DNA of 56,572 bases. It comes from Alphaproteobacteria bacterium. GTDB taxonomy: Bacteria; Pseudomonadota; Alphaproteobacteria; Rickettsiales; UBA1997. Below the pieces are notes generated by a model. That model was not told where the DNA came from and did no database searches. It saw nothing but the letters and a program-made list of their open reading frames with translations. The position numbers were made by a program, and so were the translations under genes. Location: the NCBI GenBank assembly GCA_030835905.1, contig JAURQX010000055.1, positions 1 to 56,572 on the forward strand, in the 5' to 3' direction. Below are positions 52,673-56,572 of this stretch, one piece after another. Within the stretch, counting starts at the first letter, position 1. Each line of letters opens with the position of its first letter.

Positions 52673-52751
52673 AGAATTAGTAGCGAAAGAAAATTATTCT
52701 AAAAATATGTTTTCTATTTAACGCTTGGGTTAATAAATTTTTATCTGCAGG

Positions 52752-53636
52752 TTAAGATCTTACCAAATTTTTATAATCTTCAATTAGGCCAAGTGTTATT
52801 TTGTCAGGCTCTGGATAGATATATTGATCTTGTATATTTGAAATCCTAGTAATTTCAGCAGCACTTCCTGTTAAAAAAGCGTCCTTAGCATCAGCAAACT
52901 CTTCTGGCTTAATATGTCTTTCATTTACTGTTATCCCTTTTTTTCTAGCTAATTCTATAACAGTTTGACGAGTTATGCCATTTAAAAAACAATCTGGAAT
53001 TGGGGTATGAATTTCACCATTTTTCATAACTAAAAACAAATTAGCCCCAGTTGCTTCTGCCAAATAACCACGATAATCAAGCATTAAAGCATCATTGTAA
53101 CCCTCATTTTCAGCCTCATGTTTAGAAATTGTGCAAATCATATATAGACCTGCAGCTTTAGCTGAAGTTGGCGCAGTTTCTGGGGATGGCCTGCGATATT
53201 TAGCAAATTTAAGCTTTAAGCCTTTTTTTCTAGCTTCATCGGAATAATATGGCGGCCATGGCCAACAGGCAATCGCCACATGAATTTTATTACCTTGCGC
53301 CGAAATCGCCATTTTTTCTGAGCCGCGCCATGCAAAAACACGCATATAGCCATCAGTAATATTTTGCTTGGCAACTGTTTCAATTTTAAATTTGTTTAAA
53401 TCTTCAACGCTATAAGGAATTTTAAACCCTAAAGAATGAGCTGAATTATGCAATCTTTGAGAATGAAGCTCATTCTTAAAGATTTTTTTATTGTAAACCC
53501 TTTCTCCCTCAAAAACACAAGAAGCATAGTGTAATCCATGATTCAAAACATGAACTTTAGCATCTTTCCAGTCAACAAACTGTCCATTATACCAAATAAA
53601 GCCATCTCTTTGATCAAAAGGAATAATATCTGTCAT
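52752..53636 (-). CDS. ilvE: Branched-chain amino acid aminotransferase
   Basis: A fold-type IV PLP aminotransferase of 294 residues. Motifs: FIWYNGQFVDWKDAKVHVLNHGLHYASCVFEGERVY, the PLP lysine in PTSAKAAGLYMICTISKHEAENEGYNDALMLDYRGYLAEATGANLF, and DAFLTGSAAEITRI. It makes or breaks down leucine, isoleucine and valine. No other branched-chain gene is nearby. A large palindromic element lies upstream of its start. Confidence 0.92.
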   Translation of the reverse strand: MTDIIPFDQRDGFIWYNGQFVDWKDAKVHVLNHGLHYASCVFEGERVYNKKIFKNELHSQRLHNSAHSLGFKIPYSVEDLNKFKIETVAKQNITDGYMRVFAWRGSEKMAISAQGNKIHVAIACWPWPPYYSDEARKKGLKLKFAKYRRPSPETAPTSAKAAGLYMICTISKHEAENEGYNDALMLDYRGYLAEATGANLFLVMKNGEIHTPIPDCFLNGITRQTVIELARKKGITVNERHIKPEEFADAKDAFLTGSAAEITRISNIQDQYIYPEPDKITLGLIEDYKNLVRS

Positions 53637-53662
53637 ATTGAATTAAATATCATTTAGTAGTT

Positions 53663-53820
53663 ATTACTCAGAGTATAAATTAGTAGATTTTTACTGCAAT
53701 ATTTTCCTTTTATTTTTTATTAAAAAAATTCGTAATAACCCAACTATTACAGGAATTTTTTAAATAAACCTAAAAGAAAAATCTTCTTGTAAAAATCTAC
53801 TATTTATGCTCTGAGTAATA
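53663..53820. repeat. Nested palindromic element, family D
   Basis: The outer arms (TATTACTCAGAGTATAAATT... at 53663-53694 and its complement at 53789-53820) match over 32 bp apart from one mismatch and one gap. Inside, AAAAAAATTCGTAATA and TATTACAGGAATTTTTT form a second inverted repeat near 53724-53762. It fills the space between mltA and ilvE, both on the minus strand, and is unrelated in sequence to the other families. Confidence 0.85.
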
Positions 53821-53831
53821 ATAACCAGCAA

Positions 53832-54944
53832 TTAATCGTTTAATTTATCAACAATATTTACAGGAAGCAATATATAATATTTACCTTTGGAAGCCATGTA
53901 TGAAGCTTTTTCTTGAGCTTCAGGTCCATATCCAAAAAATACATCTCCTCTTACAGTCCCTCTAATTGCGGTGCCAGTATCTTGAGAAATTAATAGACTA
54001 TAGTAAGGATCATAAGTTTTTTGGTCATTTTTAATTGAACTTTCTAACCAAATTGGTAGGCCATAAGGAATAACTTCATCATCAACTGCTAAAGAATGAT
54101 TCGGGGTTAGGGGAACATTTTGTGCACCAACAACATATTCATCATTTGCTACCTCAAAAAAAGTATAGGATGCATTTTGATTCATTACCTCATGAGCTTG
54201 ACTTGGATTTTCATTAAGCCATTTTTTAATCGATTTAGCATTCGCATAATCAGCACTTATAAATCCATTTTCCACCATATAACCACCTATTGCGGTATAA
54301 GGCTGATTATTTCTACCACTATAAGTAAGACGAACTTGACTTCCATCTTCCAATTCAACTCTCCCAGAACCTTGAATATGCAAGAAAAATAACTCAATTG
54401 GATCATCAACATATAAAATCTCTAAATTTTTGTTTTTTAGAGCCCCCGATTCTATTTCGTCTCTACTTAAATATGGATCTGATTCAAGATCTTTTGGTTT
54501 TTTATAGACTGGATAGCGATATTTTTCAGATTTTTTTAGACTTCCTTTTAAACCAGCCTCATAATAACCAGTAAATAAACCTTCTGAATTTCCAAATCTA
54601 GTACTAACCAAAAAAGGCTTGAACCAATTTTCAAAGAAATTACGAGTCATTCTTGCATCAAGATTTTTTACTGCCTGCCCTATTTCACAAACATCTCTAA
54701 AATCACCAACCAAAATATTTCCAATTTGTTTGCCAATCAACCTTTCTTGTGGCATTTGCGCAAATCGATTGCAAGAATGTAAAAAAGCTTGCAAAGCTTT
54801 TTTAAAGTCAGCTTTCTGCCAATTTTGTAGATCAGCAAACTCAACTTCGTGCAATTTTATATCACCTTTACCACTAATTGTTAACTTGCTTGAAAAAAGG
54901 CAAGATTGTAATAATAGCAAGATTATTATTGTAAAAATTCTCAT
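53832..54944 (-). CDS. mltA: Membrane-bound lytic murein transglycosylase A
   Basis: A peptidoglycan-cleaving lipoprotein of 370 residues. The leader ends in LLLQSC (lipidated C15). The MltA domain follows (FLVSTRFGNSEGLFTGYYEAGLKGS, FFLHIQGSGRVELEDGSQVRLTYSGRNNQPYTAIGGYM), and then the 3D domain with its conserved aspartates in LLISQDTGTAIRGTVRGDVFFGYGPEAQ. It shows that the cell has murein to remodel. Divergent from ychF. Confidence 0.93.
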   Translation of the reverse strand: MRIFTIIILLLLQSCLFSSKLTISGKGDIKLHEVEFADLQNWQKADFKKALQAFLHSCNRFAQMPQERLIGKQIGNILVGDFRDVCEIGQAVKNLDARMTRNFFENWFKPFLVSTRFGNSEGLFTGYYEAGLKGSLKKSEKYRYPVYKKPKDLESDPYLSRDEIESGALKNKNLEILYVDDPIELFFLHIQGSGRVELEDGSQVRLTYSGRNNQPYTAIGGYMVENGFISADYANAKSIKKWLNENPSQAHEVMNQNASYTFFEVANDEYVVGAQNVPLTPNHSLAVDDEVIPYGLPIWLESSIKNDQKTYDPYYSLLISQDTGTAIRGTVRGDVFFGYGPEAQEKASYMASKGKYYILLPVNIVDKLND

Positions 54945-55040
54945 GGAAATTAGTTTTGCAGTAATTATAATTGATGGCTGAAGCTAGATTGACTTTTTCA
55001 ATCATTTCTTTTTTTAAGTAAAGTAATTTATTCACTAAAA

Positions 55041-56138
55041 ATGACACTAAAATGTGGTATTGTTGGCTTGCCTAATGTTGGCAAATCAACACTTTTTAAC
55101 GCTCTAACTCAAACGGCAGCAGCTGAAGCACAAAATTTTCCTTTTTGTACAATTGAACCTAATATAGGATTAGTAAACGTTCCTGATGAAAGACTAAATA
55201 AATTAGCCAAAATTGCCGGTTCAGCCGAAATAATCCCAACTAAAATTGAATTTGTTGATATTGCTGGATTAGTTAAAGGAGCAAGCAAAGGTGAAGGTTT
55301 GGGCAATAAATTTTTATCGCATATCAGAGAAGTTGATGCCATAATTAATGTGGTGAGATGTTTTGAAGACACTAACATAACTCATGTTGAAGGTGGTATT
55401 GACCCAATTCGTGATATTGAATTAATTCAGCTTGAGTTAATTTTGGCTGATCTTGAAAGCTTAGAAAAAAGACTGCCAAATATCGAAAAAAAGGCCAAAA
55501 ATGACAAGGATTTGCAATCGCAAATTGCCATAATCAAAAAAGTTTTAGCGGTTTTAGAGCAAGAAAGACCTGCACGTTTAGTTGAGCTAAATTCTGATGA
55601 AGAAATCAAATTATTTAAAAATCTGCAATTAATTACTGCTAAACCGCAACTTTTTGTTTGCAATTTAAGTGAAAATGAAATTGAAGGTAACAAATTTAGT
55701 CAAATTGTTGATCAATATTGCCAAGGTAACAATTATCAATCATTAAAGGTTTGTGCTCAAATTGAAGCTGAAATTGCTAGCCTTGAAAGTGAAGCCGAGA
55801 AAAAAGAATTTCTTGAATCAGTTGGCCTCAAAGAAACTGGTTTGGCAAAAATAATTAAAAATTCTTACAATCTTTTAAATTTAATAACATTTTTCACAGT
55901 TGGCCCTAAAGAATGTCATGCATGGACCATTAAAAAAGGTTCAACAGCGCCACAAGCAGCCGGTGAAATTCATACAGATTTCGAAAAAGGCTTTATTCGC
56001 GCCGAAACTATTGCTTATGATCATTATTTAGAGTATAATGGTGAAGAAGGTGCAAAAAATGTCGGCAAACTTAGATTAGAAGGCAAAGATTATATAGCCA
56101 ATGATGGTGATGTTTTTCACTTTAGGTTTAACGTTTAA
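55041..56138 (+). CDS. ychF: Ribosome-binding ATPase YchF
   Basis: An Obg-family P-loop protein of 365 residues that prefers ATP. Motifs: GLPNVGKSTLFNALTQ (Walker A), NFPFCTIEPNIGLVNVPDERL, FVDIAGLVKGASKGEGLGNKFLSHIREVDAI and the NLSE element replacing the usual NKxD. A C-terminal TGS domain follows (LITFFTVGPKECHAWTIKKG, AAGEIHTDFEKGFIRAETIAYDHYLEY). Full length. The damaged subtilase gene starts 12 bp after its stop. Confidence 0.97.
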   Translation: MTLKCGIVGLPNVGKSTLFNALTQTAAAEAQNFPFCTIEPNIGLVNVPDERLNKLAKIAGSAEIIPTKIEFVDIAGLVKGASKGEGLGNKFLSHIREVDAIINVVRCFEDTNITHVEGGIDPIRDIELIQLELILADLESLEKRLPNIEKKAKNDKDLQSQIAIIKKVLAVLEQERPARLVELNSDEEIKLFKNLQLITAKPQLFVCNLSENEIEGNKFSQIVDQYCQGNNYQSLKVCAQIEAEIASLESEAEKKEFLESVGLKETGLAKIIKNSYNLLNLITFFTVGPKECHAWTIKKGSTAPQAAGEIHTDFEKGFIRAETIAYDHYLEYNGEEGAKNVGKLRLEGKDYIANDGDVFHFRFNV

Positions 56139-56150
56139 AAATTAATTTTA

Positions 56151-56572
56151 ATGCCAAGATACATCAACATAGCACTTATTACAGTGTTGCTTTTTACTTT
56201 TTCTTGCGTTGGTAGCGATAATAAGAATGGCACTGTTAGCAATTCGACCTATCTTTTTAGCTATAAAAGCGATCCACAATGGCAACTCTACGAAAATGAA
56301 GATGCTACTTATCGCACAGCGGAATATAATGCTCAATGGGGATTAGATGATATCAATGCAGCTAATGCTTATACCATTCTTGAAAAAAACGGCAAGACAA
56401 TTGCTGGTAGCGGTGTTAAAATATCAATTGTTGGAGTGGCTAACTTTTTTCGGACAGTTTTTTATAAACAACAACTTAATAAATCATGTCCAAAAATCAA
56501 AAAACAACTATCCTTTAGAATTTAAAATATCATCTGCTCAATTGGCTGTTGATTCTAGCCAGCCAATTGCGC
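56151..56572 (+). pseudogene. Subtilase-like lipoprotein gene, damaged and cut by the window end
   Basis: It starts MPRYINIALITVLLFTFSC, a probable lipoprotein leader (C19). Residues 60-98 (YNAQWGLDDINAANAYTILEKNGKTIAGSGVKISIV) match the run-in to the catalytic Asp of S8 serine proteases of the autotransporter kind. Where D-(S/T)-G is expected the sequence reads VGVAN, and the frame then stops at 56525. From about 56434 the +1 frame stays open to the window end (NNNLINHVQKSKNNYPLEFK), so coding seems to continue there. A small deletion plus a frameshift, or an assembly error, would explain this. The rest of the gene is outside the window. Confidence 0.6.

Overview
This is a very AT-rich chromosomal window (roughly 30% G+C, judged by eye). 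It most likely comes from an intracellular, host-associated alphaproteobacterium of the Rickettsiales type. The reasons are the gene families (FdtA/FdtB plus Rml sugar genes, an orphan CobS-like ATPase, a secreted DUF5334 protein, a chalcone-isomerase-like periplasmic protein, a secreted intradiol-dioxygenase-like protein), the near absence of Shine-Dalgarno motifs, and the many long intergenic palindromes. It keeps an LPS outer membrane (lptA, B, C, F, G; lpxD; bamD) and divides with FtsA. It carries purC, bioA, ilvE, a cysteine-synthase-like gene and a lone hisD, so its metabolism looks somewhat broader than that of classical Rickettsia. The taxon assignment is an inference from gene content.

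Layout. 1-270: a palindromic element and a row of small hairpins. 270-1349: an RNA uracil methyltransferase. 1.4-4.0 kb: an accessory island of three unrecognised proteins, two of which are divergent tandem paralogues; the first is broken by a frameshift and the second carries a eukaryote-style PPxY motif. 4.2-15.3 kb: housekeeping genes (cysteine synthase, oligoendopeptidase F, cysS-tlpA, folB-lptC, lptA-lptB, DUF192, hisD-bamD-bioA). 15.3-18.8 kb: palindromes, then an outer-membrane beta-barrel and a 742-residue Ser/Thr-rich repeat protein with one membrane span. 18.8-22.7 kb: lptF-lptG, two stacked palindromic elements, and a glycosyltransferase. 22.9-23.8 kb: a pseudopilin fused to a LamG-like lectin domain. 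24.2-29.8 kb: a minus-strand run hemF, lpxD, ftsA, chalcone-isomerase-like, purC, cobS. 29.8-32.2 kb: tyrS, a PfkB kinase and tRNA-Pro. 32.4-43.3 kb: one long plus-strand surface-polysaccharide locus. It encodes dTDP-L-rhamnose synthesis (rmlA, rmlD, rmlC, rmlB), a dTDP-3-amino-3,6-dideoxyhexose branch (fdtA, fdtB and acyltransferases), and glycosyltransferases. 43.3-48 kb: rbfA-dxr-rseP-yajC-secD. 48-56.6 kb: dioxygenase-like protein, dcd, a K+/H+ antiporter, a very basic protein, a nuclease, ilvE, mltA, ychF, and the start of a damaged subtilase lipoprotein gene.

The most unusual things are: (1) a set of about 80-165 bp nested palindromes between genes, in several sequence families, some with paired changes in both arms, and including two near-identical inverted copies bounding a 15 kb segment; (2) the tandem paralogue pair at 1.4-3.6 kb, which looks like candidate host-interaction proteins; (3) the mucin-like single-span protein and the pilin-lectin fusion; and (4) a dioxygenase-fold secreted protein lacking two of four expected iron ligands. 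Gene packing is extreme in places: convergent genes abut with 0-1 bp between them, and one divergent pair overlaps through both signal-peptide regions. No CRISPR array, transposase, rRNA or phage gene was seen.
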